Shown here one piece after another: positions 34,146 to 44,640 of a stretch of DNA of 64,000 nucleotides. Below the pieces are notes generated by a model. That model was not told the origin of the DNA, ran no database searches, and saw nothing but the letters and a program-made list of their open reading frames with translations. The translations under genes and the position numbers were made by a program. This stretch comes from Hirsutella rhossiliensis (Eukaryota; Ascomycota; Sordariomycetes; Hypocreales; Ophiocordycipitaceae), in NCBI RefSeq assembly GCF_020360975.1, contig NW_025408699.1, positions 1 through 64,000 of the forward strand. The letters are read 5' to 3'. How positions within the stretch are numbered: the stretch's first letter is position 1; the number at the start of each line of letters is the position of its first letter.

Positions 34146-37100
34146 ATGCCGCGAGAACACCCAGCCACGGTCTCACCCGAAGAGGTTCGCCGCACCTTAA
34201 GGGATCTTGAATCGCGCCGGTCCTATCAGCGCCGGTCACAGACTGTCAGAGTTCCCCATGACGAGATCCTCCGTGTCTTGCACGATATGGATCGCCGGCG
34301 CGCCGAAGACCAAACCCGCCGCCGTGAAGCTCAATACCAATATGCCGCACACACGCAGCCGCCAGCCACTCCATCACCAAAACGACCTAGAGAAGAGCAA
34401 GCACTTCCCACTCCACCGCCCACGCAGCCAAGGCGCCCCAAAAGGCCCCGGCCGATGCGAGAAACCGTTCAACTCCAGCGGGACTCTGTCGAGTCCACTC
34501 TACATCACTATGACGCCTGTTTCCGCGTCAAGGAGCTTGCGTCATCAACGCGATCCTGGTGCCACGAAGTTCCACTTGCCCTTCAGGTTGAGGCCTCCAA
34601 GTCTTTCTACCAAGCGTTTACGGATGAGAGGACGTTGCCGGTCTCCACTGCGTCTTCTGCTACAGGAAGACATCGCCTTGCGAACTCACCACCATGCAGT
34701 GGAGGGGTCGTCTGTCACCCTTGCTGCTACAGACGGCCATGGCTCTCCAGGAGTGTGATGCGTGCCTTCCGTCGCACGAGGGCGCCGGAGTTGACGTGTG
34801 CCGCGAGTGTCGCGCCAGCTTCGACAGTGGGCGGCTGCCTAAGGCCTGCTCGGTCAACAACATGGCCATCGGTTGTGAGCACCGGTACCCCGAAGAGCTT
34901 GATGACCTCTCTCCCGTCGAAGAGAGACTCATTGCCCTGCATGCACCTTTTGGCTATATCACTAAGTTCACCGTCGACAACAAGACCCGTTCGGGAATCA
35001 GTTACCGCAAGCACGTGAAAGGACATATTGTCGTCTTTCCGAACAAAGTGGACGATCTCGTGGCCACGGTTCTTCCTCATCCCTTGCTGCAGGCCATCGA
35101 GAACATTCACGTCTCTTGGAGCGGTTCGGCTAAGCCTGGCTCCGCAGACGTCAGAAACCTGCTTCAGGTGCGCAAATCTCGAGTGGCAGCTGCCTTGGCA
35201 TGGCTACAAAGGAACAACCCGCTTTATGAGGGTATCGCAATCAACCAAGCAGAGATGGACGGCTGGCAGTATGCCGACGGCTCCACTGTTCCGACCGTCA
35301 TCATGGACCGCATGCGAAGAGAGGAACCGTCGACTGTTGAGAAGACACAAACGGACCACATAGTCCCGGACACCGATCGAGGCTTGCAGGAAAACAGCTT
35401 TAGAAGCATCGATGAACTGGTGAACTCGATCGATCCTACTTTCATCGCCGAATCTTGCGATTTGAACTGTACTCTGTCGACCGAGCAGACTCAACCCTCT
35501 GGGAAGGGGCGGCCCGAAATCGAAGTGCGACTCGAGTCACAGACGACAAGGCGGCCCTGCCGACCGTCGTCCGAATCACTCGCTTAATTACTGGGCCAAA
35601 TACGTATTGCAACGGCATGGAGGCCGGTTCGCCACCCATCCTGTCTTTTGTTTCTTAGTATTCAACACCCTCCTCCGCTCCTCCAACCGCCGCATCAGCA
35701 TGGTTCGTGTCGCTAAAGATTCCTTCAACAGGTTTGAGCAGGCCTATGCGAACTTGACCGAGGACCGACTGAAGAGGGCCGAGGCGGAGATGCGGGAGAC
35801 AAGGACTACGTCGGACCCCGACATATCGCTCTTGCTCCGCGAGCTGTCGATTTTGGTCATGCACAGCCGCTCTCAACGAATCCCGTCTGCTTATGCGGAG
35901 GAAGATCCAAGCTCTGGACATTTGGGCCGGTATGCCTGCAATCTGGATTACCATCAGTCCCAACGACATAAATAATCCGGTAAAGATGAAGCTTGCCATT
36001 CATAGGCTCCATGATTATGAGTCTGCAAAGGAGCTTTTGGCCGATCTCCGTGAAAGGTACGACAGAATCGCCCTCAGCACCATGGATCCGGTCAGCTCGG
36101 CCATCTTCTTCCACCGAGAAATATCTCTATTCTTTGACAAATACGTGAACACAGGCCAGGAATCGATCTTCGGGAAGATCAGCCACTACTACGCCACGGT
36201 GGAAACGAACGAGCGAGGCAGCCTCCACTTGCATGGACTCCTCTGGCTGGACGGCAACATGCGGTTACCGAACCTGATGGACGACATGGCCAATCCCGCG
36301 GAAGAATCGTATCGTGCCCAGGTGATCCGATACATAGACTCCGTCTTTCATGAGTGCCTAGATGAAGATGCCGGAAAAGCCGTGCGACAATAGAGGAAGC
36401 CCATCGAACCCGTGGAGGAGGTCATGAGGAGCACCTTGGCTCTCACTTCGGCCTTTGAAGACGAATCCAATTTCATCGCGTACTGTTGCCAAGTGCACTC
36501 CCACACATACACCTGCCTTAAGTATTCTCTAAAGGGGGGTCATCGAACAGGGGGGCAGATCAACAGAGACGGACAGCCTGCCGCTTCAAGGCACCGTGGA
36601 AGATCTTCGAGGAGACAGGCTTCACAGAGGATGGCTTGCTTCAGATCCGGCGCAACCATCCACTCGTCAACCGGTACAACAAGTCGTTGGCGGTCGGCCT
36701 TCGTCATAATCACGACGTCTCGATGATCTTGACCAAAACCAAGGGCCTGGCCATGGTGTACTACATCACGAACTACGCCACCAAACTGGATACGCCGATG
36801 TGGAAGCGCATTGCTCGCCACCGAGGTTGCCCGCCAACTCCGCGAAGCCGGTGGTGCGAGGTGTCGCGCGCCAGGTCCCACCCTGCCCGACGACAGGCAG
36901 CAGGCAGTTTTAAACAAGAGCCGTCAGTTCCTGATGAGAACGGCAAATCGGATCTTCTCCGAGCGACAACTCTCGGCCGTCGAGGTCTGTTACCACCTCC
37001 TTGATATGACACCGACTTTACCAACGTGCCGCATTGGTCGTTCCTGAACTTGACGGCCCTCTACTGGACAATCTTTCGGCTATGGGCACATCTCCGCCAC

Positions 37101-39826
37101 CAGGCCGGCGAGCTGACGGACGCTGAACAGCCCCCGGAGACCATCCCTCTGAGGCAAGGAGGGCGAACGCTTCTATGCTTAGATGCGTACGCCTACCGGG
37201 GCCATGTTCTACGGGACTTATGCCTGTATGACTACATGTCGATGATTCATTTGGTGCGTCGAAAGGGTCGGAGTGAAGATGAATCTCACATTTTTCTCGA
37301 TGGGCAGGATTCCGACTGTGACGGCTGGATGCAAAAGCTTCGACGGCCCGACCAGTACGCCGTCCCGATCTTCCAAGGATACATCAGCGACGACCATGAC
37401 GACGATCACCCAGTGTATATTAAGCGGTACTCTCTAACCCCCCGGCACCGTTTTGGCTCCGTCTGACGGCCTGTGCAGAAATTCTGTCCTACATTTGGCG
37501 TTATTCGTCCCTTGGGAAAACTTCATTTCTGAGAGCCAAGGCGATATAACCGACATATGGACGACGCATCGAGCGCGGCTTTGTCCCCGCCTCCGTTTCT
37601 ACGTCTCCAACATTTGTCTTTTGAGAAAGTCTGCCGAGGACGCGCGTAAAGACGCGAAGCTCTGGGCCACTCGATCGGAGGTGACGACACAATTGACGTC
37701 GAGTACCCACTTGACGATGGCCGCTACGAAGAGGAGCCTCCAGCGATGGCCCATCGTCAGGCCTACAGAGCTCTACTCCAGATTTTGCGAAATGCCGTGC
37801 AAGATACAGACGCCACGAAAGACTCCCCCGTCCTTGGAGGTTTAATACGCGACCTGTGCGAAGAGAACCCGGCTGAAGAAGAACAGCCTTTTGTGCTACG
37901 TCAGGACGATCTATACCGGAATATACCCCATGATCAAGGTGACGCCTTGTGCCAATTTCCAATCTCTCGAGACGATGTCCAAGCAGCGGCCAAAGCCCAA
38001 CGACTATTGCATCTTCGGATGCTGGATGATATCGAGGCTGGTTCTCAGCGCACCGTACTGTCCGCGAATGGCACCGACATTGACGATACCCTAGCTCGTT
38101 ACGGCGATATGGAGTCCGCCGCTGCGCTCCCGGGTAGTGACCTCGATGAACAAGGCCCTCGGATGCTTGTCGACGTCAGTCCGGTCACTAGCTTCGTGGA
38201 GATGGGACGCACCACCGCCGCTAGCTTTACACTGAACTATCTACAGACCATGGCCCTTCAACTCGTTTGCGTATTTCTGGACAAGTATACTGCCGATCCG
38301 GACTCAGCTGGTCAGCATCTTCAATATACCGGCGGGCCGGGAGGCACGGAAAGTCAAGGATTATCGATGCCCTGAAGGGCGTGTTCGCGGCGAGAGACCA
38401 GCCACATCTTCTGCAGATAACCGGCACATCAGGCAGTTCGGCGGCCCAGATTGGCGGCACGACGATCCACTCGGCCTGTGGGTTAGATTCCCATCGCGAT
38501 CCAAACAAACCGCCTCCCCCCTTCTCGGAGGCGAAGAAATGGATATGGAAACTGAAGCTGGTACTCGTGATTGACGAGGTCAGTATGCTGGGAGGAGCCA
38601 CTCTGCACAACGTCAGTCGTCACCTGCAGGCACTCCGTGACTGTCCGGACGAGCCGTTTGGTGGGATGCCTGTCGTTCTACTGATGGGAGACTTCTACCA
38701 GTTCGCCCCCGTGCGGGAAACAAGCCTCCTGATCAACAGACCGCCGGACCGAACACAGACCCCCCTGCGACAAGCCACCATCTCTCACCACAGCGGCTGC
38801 AGATTGTGGTACATGTTCAAAACCGTTGTGCTCCTCGAAGACCAAGTCCGCGCACGCAACGATCCCCAACTCCGCGCACTCCTGGATCGAGTCCGTAACG
38901 GCCGGCAGACCCAGCAAGATCTGAGCTTGCTCAATGCCAACATTGTAGGACGCTCCCAAATCACCTTCCATGACGGTTTGCGTGCTATAACGCCGCTGAA
39001 CCGCACCCGGTGGGCCCTCAACATGGAAGCCGTCGTGGGCTGGGCGCGCTTCAACAGGCAGCATATCCGTATCTTTGTCTCGACTCACACCTGGCGCAAC
39101 GGCACGCTTTCTCCAAACATCGTAGCGCGAACCATAGGACAAGGTGACGACTCTGCCTGCAAAGTCCCCGGCGTCTTCTTCTACGCTCAGGGCATGCCTG
39201 TGGTTGTGAACAAAAACATCTACACGGGTTTGAAAGTGGTGAATGGGGCGGACTTTACTGCCGTGGACGTAATACTCGATCCCAATCACCCAGGATACCA
39301 CTTGGCGGATGACGTGACCATCCACTTCGGGCCGCCGCTCGGTATTCTTCTGCAGTCCGAGGAGACGAAAGCCTTGGCGATACCCTCCCTCCCGGTGGGG
39401 ACGGTTCTCATCCGCCCCATGTCACATACACTTGATTCGACTAACTCTCACTTCAAATTCTTGTCGGCAAGATGCACGCGACGTGGATTGCCCGTCGTAC
39501 CGGCGTTCGTTCTCACTGATTACAAAGCCCAGGGTAAAACCTTCGTGGAGGTACTGTTGGAGCTGCGTGGAAATCGTGTGACCAATGGTGAACCCTCCAA
39601 GTGCGATTTTACGAGCCTCTATGTGCAACTGTCCAGGTGCACCTCGCTTCGGGGCATCAAGCTTCTTGGTCCCGTGAGGTACCATGATTTCATTGGCAAT
39701 GGGCTGGATCAGGCCATACTTGATGGAATGCAGAGACTCAAGAACTTGGCCGCGGAAACGAGACGGTTATACGAGGCCAAGGTTTCGAAAAGTAGTGGCA
39801 GTATACTAACCATCCCGATAGTTTGA
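34146..39826 (+). pseudogene. RepHel of Helitron copy E, frameshifted, 305-bp deletion
   Basis: Starts MPREHPATVSPEEV at 34146. Contains the DUF6570-like block (34840-35110), HUH His codons at 36226-36234, the tyrosine region YYITNYATK about 36760-36785, and the longest helicase frame of the window, open from 38267 to the stop at 39826 (519 codons). That frame covers Walker B, GDFYQFAP, DYKAQGKTF and LYVQLSRCTS. Walker A at about 38335-38360 has lost one base. Compared with A, about 305 bp are missing at about 35500 (A 8286-8590), removing the conserved link between DUF6570 and Rep. Its C-terminus differs from D and ends KSSGSILTIPIV. Confidence 0.87.
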
Positions 39827-39903
39827 CCCTTTCGTACGTCGTAGCCACGATCGGCCAGCTTCTACTCGATCTGCGGTGCTGTCGACTAACCAAGCGTATC
39901 CCT

Positions 39904-40638
39904 TCACCGCCGACCAAGCATGGCTGCTGACATGTCCATCATATGCGACTCCATCCCCTCTGCTTTACCCTGCTCCATCGCGACCATCATTTGACTCATC
40001 GCCGTCCCACTTGTCCCGCTCGGAGCTCGACCGTACACGGACTCGGCAAACATCCGAAGCTGCATCGGGAATCGGGAATCCCCATATTGCTCGATGATGT
40101 CGCTCTTTTCCACCGCGCTTCGTAGGTCGTGCCATTGCGATGGGGTCATACCGAGTGTCTCACACTCTTTCTTCTTTGCATCCCACCACGGCGGCAGTAT
40201 ACCGGGACAACGCTCGACGCGCTCCAGGAAACGCTTGAAGCCACGCAACCCGTTGGCGGCACCACCATATATGCTATCCGCGTCTGCTTCGCCTTCAATG
40301 TTGTACATGTCCTCAACGCGCAGTCGGTAGGCGTCGATCAGCAGCCCGTAGACATCTCTTTCCGATCGATCATGCAGCCAAGTGCGATTTTCAAGACGCG
40401 TGAAGGGGCGGATGACGCCCTGTTCCAACCCCTTCGGAGGCGATGAATTTCCCGTTGTAGGCCCATCTTGGAACGATGTCGTGGCGTCGGCCTGTTTGCC
40501 ACAAACCTTCTTATGGACCTTCCAGTCTGCCTTCTGGCAATCCCTGGAGCAGTACGGCGTGGTGGAACATTTCGCGCACCTCTTGAGGAGGGCAACTTCA
40601 GGCGGCGACTTCTTGCAGCTATTGCACTCAAGGGCCAT
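39904..40638 (-). CDS. MYND zinc-finger protein, captured by copy E
   Basis: A single intact frame of 244 residues. Residues 4-46 form a MYND zinc finger: CNSCKK, CAKCSTTPYCSRDCQ, HKKVC, with the Cys/His spacing of the family (protein-protein interaction). Residues 75-215 form a conserved region with FTRLENRTWLHDR, GFKRFLERVERCPGILPPWW and SRFPMQLRMFAESVYG. I know this from uncharacterised fungal MYND proteins. The C-terminus is Met-rich. The start chosen is the ATG just before the finger. It is antisense to RepHel E and lies between the helicase stop (39826) and the 3' terminal hairpin (40834-40878), so it sits inside the Helitron. It is the only long undamaged host-type gene in the window. 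Its function is unknown beyond the domain. Confidence 0.85.
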   Translation of the reverse strand: MALECNSCKKSPPEVALLKRCAKCSTTPYCSRDCQKADWKVHKKVCGKQADATTSFQDGPTTGNSSPPKGLEQGVIRPFTRLENRTWLHDRSERDVYGLLIDAYRLRVEDMYNIEGEADADSIYGGAANGLRGFKRFLERVERCPGILPPWWDAKKKECETLGMTPSQWHDLRSAVEKSDIIEQYGDSRFPMQLRMFAESVYGRAPSGTSGTAMSQMMVAMEQGKAEGMESHMMDMSAAMLGRR

Positions 40639-40833
40639 GATGACCTAATTCCGATGACCAATTCGTTGAAGGTTGCTTGTGTGAAGAGGCTGAATCAATT
40701 TGAAGCTCATTTGTGAACAGGTAAGGTGCTGTAGCGGGTCCAAGCAGCCGCACTACCACCTCTCTTCTCCAACAGACTTGTTTTTATAAAAACAACCCGA
40801 ATGCTCGCGCTCGGCTATGCCCAACTCTCGTCC
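40639..40833. promoter_or_regulatory. upstream region of the MYND gene inside copy E
   Basis: About 195 bp separate the MYND start from the 3' subterminal repeat of the Helitron. The stretch includes an A/T-rich patch near 40780-40795 (TTTTTATAAAAACAAC, a TATA-like sequence on both strands). If the gene is expressed, its promoter must be here or in the element's 3' end. Confidence 0.35.
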
Positions 40834-40878
40834 CGTTCCTCAAGGCATTGGCGGACCCTGGAAGGGGCCGGTCTCCTG

Positions 40879-40965
40879 TGCACACAAAAATGCGGTATCG
40901 GCGCTGCCCGCGATCTGCGCCACATTTTGTTGTACGTTCAGCAAAATGTGTTGTACGGATAACTA
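40879..40965. other. short flank between copy E and the pogo element
   Basis: 87 bp of AT-richer sequence with an imperfect repeat of the ACATTTTGTTGTACG type (about 40921-40956). It precedes the TA at 40964-40965. Confidence 0.5.
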
Positions 40966-43145
40966 CCCATGCTTACCCCCCCTTCTGCTCACCCCTTATG
41001 CTCCGCAAAAATGTTGCCGCTCCATACAAATTGGACCAACTTCACTTATACAGAATCTACTCAATTTTAAAGCTTTTGACAAACAGTCACCTGTAACGGG
41101 TATAGAAATGACTGAACTTACATTTTGTGAAGTCAGCTGATGACCATAGGTGTCGTGACTCGTGACACCCCGGCATCGCGAAATGGCAATTTCGACCCCT
41201 AATCTCCTCCTGCCTCCTTTGCTTTCCACTCTTGCTCATCCTCCACCACCTGTCACAAATGGCTCCAAAAAGGCCTCGTTCCATCTATACAGAGAACGTG
41301 ATGGCTGAGGCAATCCTCGATGTCACTGATAACGGTCTGTCGCAGCGCCAGGCTTCTCAGAAATGGGGGATACCCCAGAGTACTATTTCCAGCAGAATGC
41401 GAGGTCAGTCGGCATTAACCGACCAGGAACAACCTGGAAAACTCCTATCCAGAGACCAGGAGGCCAACTTGGTTGCATGGACTCTTCGCCAAGAATCTCT
41501 GGGTTACGCTCCGTCCCAGAGTCAAATCCGCGCCTGCGTTGTTGCCGTTCTGAAACAGCAAGGCTGCGACTCAAGATTGGGACGTCATTGGGTAGAAAAG
41601 TTCATTCAACGCCATCCAGAACTTAGAAGCAAGGTCGGTAGGCGTCAGGAAGCCAACAGATTCGACTCATTTACTCCCAAAGCAGTGCACTGGTACTTTG
41701 ACGTCAGGGAGAAGGAGTACGGGTGGATCAAGCCGGAGAACACCGTGAATGTTGATGAAGGGGGGATTATGTCGGGTTTTGGTATGCAATCAACTCTCCA
41801 TAGGCGATATAAGCTAATACAATTTCTTTGCTAGGTCTGGACAGTCTGGTGGTTGGAAGTTCGGACCCTAAACGGAAGACTCTTCTCAAGGGACCCCAGT
41901 CCCGCAGCTGGACCACTTTATAGAGGCCATCACCGCCGACGGGCGCGCCTTGACTCCTGGCATCATATTTAAGGGCAAAGATCTCCAGGCACAGTGGTTT
42001 AAGGACGAGTTTCGAGAATTTGCGGATTGGAACTACATAACTTCACCAAATGGATGGACGGACAACCACATTGCCGTCGAATGGCTTGAGGAAGTCTATT
42101 TGCCTCAGACGCGACCTGACGACGACTCTGAGGCCAGGCTTATCATTCTGGATGGACATGGGAGTCATGCAACGGTTCGTACTTTGTTTTTACGGCGATG
42201 AGGCCCTGCTGATTTGACGACAGAATAAGTGGATGGCTACGTGCTTTCTGAACAATGTCTACTGTTGTTATCTTCCATCTCACTGTTCTCGTAGCCTCCA
42301 GCCATTAGAAAACGTTGTTTTCAATGCTATAAAGACAGCCTACCGGAAGGAGCTTGACAGACTGGCTTCTTTGACGGATTCCACGCCTGTTGACAAGGTC
42401 AATTTTATACGTGCGTATGCCACGGCACGTCAAACGGGAATGACAACAAGAAACATCTTGTCCGGTTGGAGAACCACTGGAAATTGGCCAATCTCGCGTT
42501 CCAAGGCGTTGGGGCATCCTGAGATCCAAGGAGACAAAGTTACGGCATCCCGGAACATAGGCCATTTTGGACTCTGACGACACCCCGAAATCTAGCCGCC
42601 ATATTCGTGATCTTGGCAAGAACAGAACACCTACGACTCGGAGGCGATATGCCAAGACAGCGAAAGGCTGGGAAACTCAAGAACAGACACTAGCAGAACA
42701 TGGTAGTAAAATTGCTAGGCTGGAGGAGGAAGTGGACAGGCTGAAGAGAGGAAGAAAGAGAAGAGCGATCCCTAACCCAAATAGACGCTTCATGCGTCTC
42801 GCCGAAGCTTTGGCGGCCGGTGAGGCCGTCCCCGAAATTGGGAGTCCAAAGAAAGCCGTTGTGGTGGATTGCGACTGGTTAGAGGAGGTGGTGGAGTCGG
42901 AGACGGAGACAGCTTCGGTGATTGAGGTCAACGTATCTGGGCCTCCGCAGCGCACCACGCGACAGGGTCGCGTCATAAAAAGACCAAGAACCAATTAGTG
43001 TGTTCAATTCTCATTCAAATGATGTATCTTTTATATTTATATGTACATAGTTCGCCGAAATATGAGCAGTTCAAAAATCAGATTTTGGGTGAGGTTTGTC
43101 TCATTTGGCGGAGCATAAGGGGTGAGCAGAAGGGGGTAAGCATGG
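40966..43145 (+). mobile_element. Fot1/pogo-like DNA transposon with TIRs and TA duplication
   Basis: Terminal inverted repeats of about 37-40 bp: left 40966-41005 (CCCATGCTTACC...), right 43109-43145 (...GGTAAGCATGG). The left TIR has a run of seven C where the right has five. TA lies directly outside each end (40964-40965 and 43146-43147), the target duplication of the Tc1/mariner superfamily. The length of 2.18 kb and one transposase gene with two short introns fit fungal Fot1/pogo elements. Confidence 0.92.
41259..42998 (+). pseudogene. Fot1/pogo transposase, nearly complete, likely two lesions
   Basis: Start MAPKRPRSIYTENV at 41259. Residues 1-60 are a psq-type HTH (LSQRQASQKWGIPQSTISSR), followed by a CENP-B-like DNA-binding domain to about residue 140, then the DDE_1 domain. 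The first Asp is in NVDEGGIMSGFG; the second is in LIILDGHGSHAT. The third position reads SLQPLENVVF, with E where relatives usually have D. Introns are inferred at 41782-41834 (GTATGC...GCTAATAC...CTAG) and 42175-42223 (GTTCGT...GACAG); removing them restores family sequence. One base appears missing near 41920 (WTT then stop). A frame change also occurs near 42550-42575. The C-terminus has a coiled-coil-like, basic tail ending at 42998. Confidence 0.85.
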
Positions 43146-43147
43146 TA

Positions 43148-43635
43148 CCCCTTTGTTTTCCGGACTTTGTAATCCTGGATTCTTACTTTCTCGGACGTTT
43201 TCAGACCCTTCGCACAGTGGTGCACACTCACAAAGAAACTTTGCAGAAAAGGCATATGATGTAGTAATGGGGTAGTTGCATCGTATTTCGTGTCTCTGTC
43301 TTCCTCTCTTTCTGTCCTAAACTCGTAGTATATGTATATGGTTAAGGCAGGCTGGGGCCCCAGCCTCTCGACTGGAGACGTTCCAGTCTTTAATAGGAGC
43401 TTTCAGCCTCCTCGTTAGACGCGGTTGTCAGCTCCCTTGTTGGCGTAGCTGCCCATGGGTGACCTGGCTAACTCGACCAAGAGACGTTCTTCGCAACACA
43501 CACAATGTATCGATTGATGATACTCGCATTGGCAAACATTTTCTTAATCCAAGCATTAGGTTTCCAATGAGAAGTTTTAAATTTAGTAAAAGTGTTCAAC
43601 TTCTCAAGGCAAAGGGCAATTTAGGGTTAAAGGAT
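43148..43635. other. spacer with a perfect palindrome, no gene
   Basis: AT-richer DNA between two transposons. The only structure seen is the pair of hairpins at 43349-43389. Small reading frames here show no family resemblance. Confidence 0.5.
43349..43389. repeat. 18-bp perfect palindrome followed by a second hairpin
   Basis: AGGCTGGGGCCCCAGCCT (43349-43366) is a perfect palindrome. It is followed at 43370-43388 by GACTGGA gacgt TCCAGTC, a 7-bp stem with a 5-nt loop. Two adjacent GC-rich hairpins of this kind may be the end of a small element, but no partner copy is in the window. Confidence 0.6.
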
Positions 43636-44615
43636 GGCAATTGCTACACCGGCATGAACAAATGGCTACACCGGCATGACTCTTACACCGGCATGACTTT
43701 TACGGCCTCTGATTGGTCTATCCCTTGTTGTTAGTGCATTTGGATTCTGCCAACAGCTCCCGTTGTACCCCGGGGCTTTACTCTGCAAATTGCGACGCCA
43801 CGCATCTTCGCCAGCCAGCTATCACGCTAATTACTCCTTCGTTGCGAAGCCTACTGAGAATAATTGTTCCCGACTTTGCAAAGCCACAGGACTGCAGGAG
43901 CAGTAGTGTTTCGGACTCCTTGCTGAGACCAACACTCAAACACAAGCTGTATCAGACATCGCCACAGCCTCGTTTTCAAGGCTATCTGCACCACAAACCA
44001 GCTCTTTCCCTTGTACTGAAGTAGTCCCCCTCTTTCTCTCTTTCATCGTCGAATCGACTGCCCTGTTAACCATGTTCTGCTCCGTGCGTGCGACACTTTT
44101 CCTATCGCGATCAAGACCGCCAATTCGGCATTAGTTATGTCCCAACCTGGCTTTGGATCTAACTCGGTAAGAAACCGACGACGACGGAGCTACCAATCAC
44201 GCCCTCGAAAACGACAGCGGCAGAACCAGTCTGATAGTTCAAGACCACCTTCGTCTAGTAGCATAGGGACGAGCATTGGCCAGCAGCGGCAGGCGAAGAA
44301 GTGAGTGGGAGCTGCTTAACAGCGACGAGGAGGCTCTTCCTTCTATAGTAGTTAGATAATAGAGACGTAGATAGCTGTCCCTAAGGGTGGACTAGAATTG
44401 ACATTATTTCGTGTTGCAAACTAGACTTCATTTTAGTGCTCGCGGCTCGCCTCAGTTGAAGATGGGGCCTTGTTAAGAGATTTGGCTTCACCGCCTTCAC
44501 GCGGATGTACCTGTGGATCAAGGAACGAATGGAGCGAATCAGAGGCTGTAAAAGTCATGCCGGTATAAGAGTCATGCCGGTGTAGCCATTTGTTCATGCC
44601 GGTGTAGCAATTGCC
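43636..44615. mobile_element. non-autonomous hAT-like element, 8-bp target duplication
   Basis: Inverted repeats of about 78 bp: 43636-43714 and 44537-44615, nearly identical, both starting GGCAATTGCTACACCGGCAT from the outside. Each TIR contains three copies of a CTACACCGGCATGA-like unit. TAAAGGAT occurs directly outside both ends (43628-43635 and 44616-44623), an 8-bp target-site duplication as made by hAT transposases. The 980-bp interior encodes no transposase, so it would depend on an enzyme from elsewhere. Confidence 0.88.
44137..44304 (+). CDS. small basic ORF inside the hAT-like element
   Basis: 55 codons, MSQPGFGSNS followed by a run of Arg (RNRRRRSY) and a Ser-rich part ending IGQQRQAKK. 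It could be the leftover N-terminus of a transposase after internal deletion, since basic, disordered N-termini are common there. A possible splice donor (GTAAGA) lies at codon 11. Function and expression are unknown. Confidence 0.25.
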   Translation: MSQPGFGSNSVRNRRRRSYQSRPRKRQRQNQSDSSRPPSSSSIGTSIGQQRQAKK

Positions 44616-44640
44616 TAAAGGATAGGTATGTCGTATAGGC

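Larger units (their letters stand above)
26934..39660 (+). repeat. right arm of large inverted duplication (copies D+E)
   Basis: Reverse-complement partner of the left arm ending at 17482. The pair flanks a 9.45-kb centre (17483-26933) holding the outermost piece of B, all of copy C and the MULE. The outer boundary corresponds to the point where copy A is cut at 4161. To the right of it, E continues with its own 3' part and cargo gene. Confidence 0.85.
33388..40878 (+). mobile_element. Helitron2-like element copy E with intact captured gene
   Basis: The 5' end GCCTTGAGGAACG at 33388 lies after T and the 3' end GGTCTCCTG at 40878 before T. The 3' subterminal repeat CGTTCCTCAAGGC is at 40834-40846. 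The length of 7.49 kb includes about 1 kb of cargo between the helicase stop (39826) and the 3' hairpin. Downstream of 40878 the sequence (CACACAAAAATGCGG) is unrelated to other copies, so this is probably the true outer flank of the right array. Confidence 0.8.
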
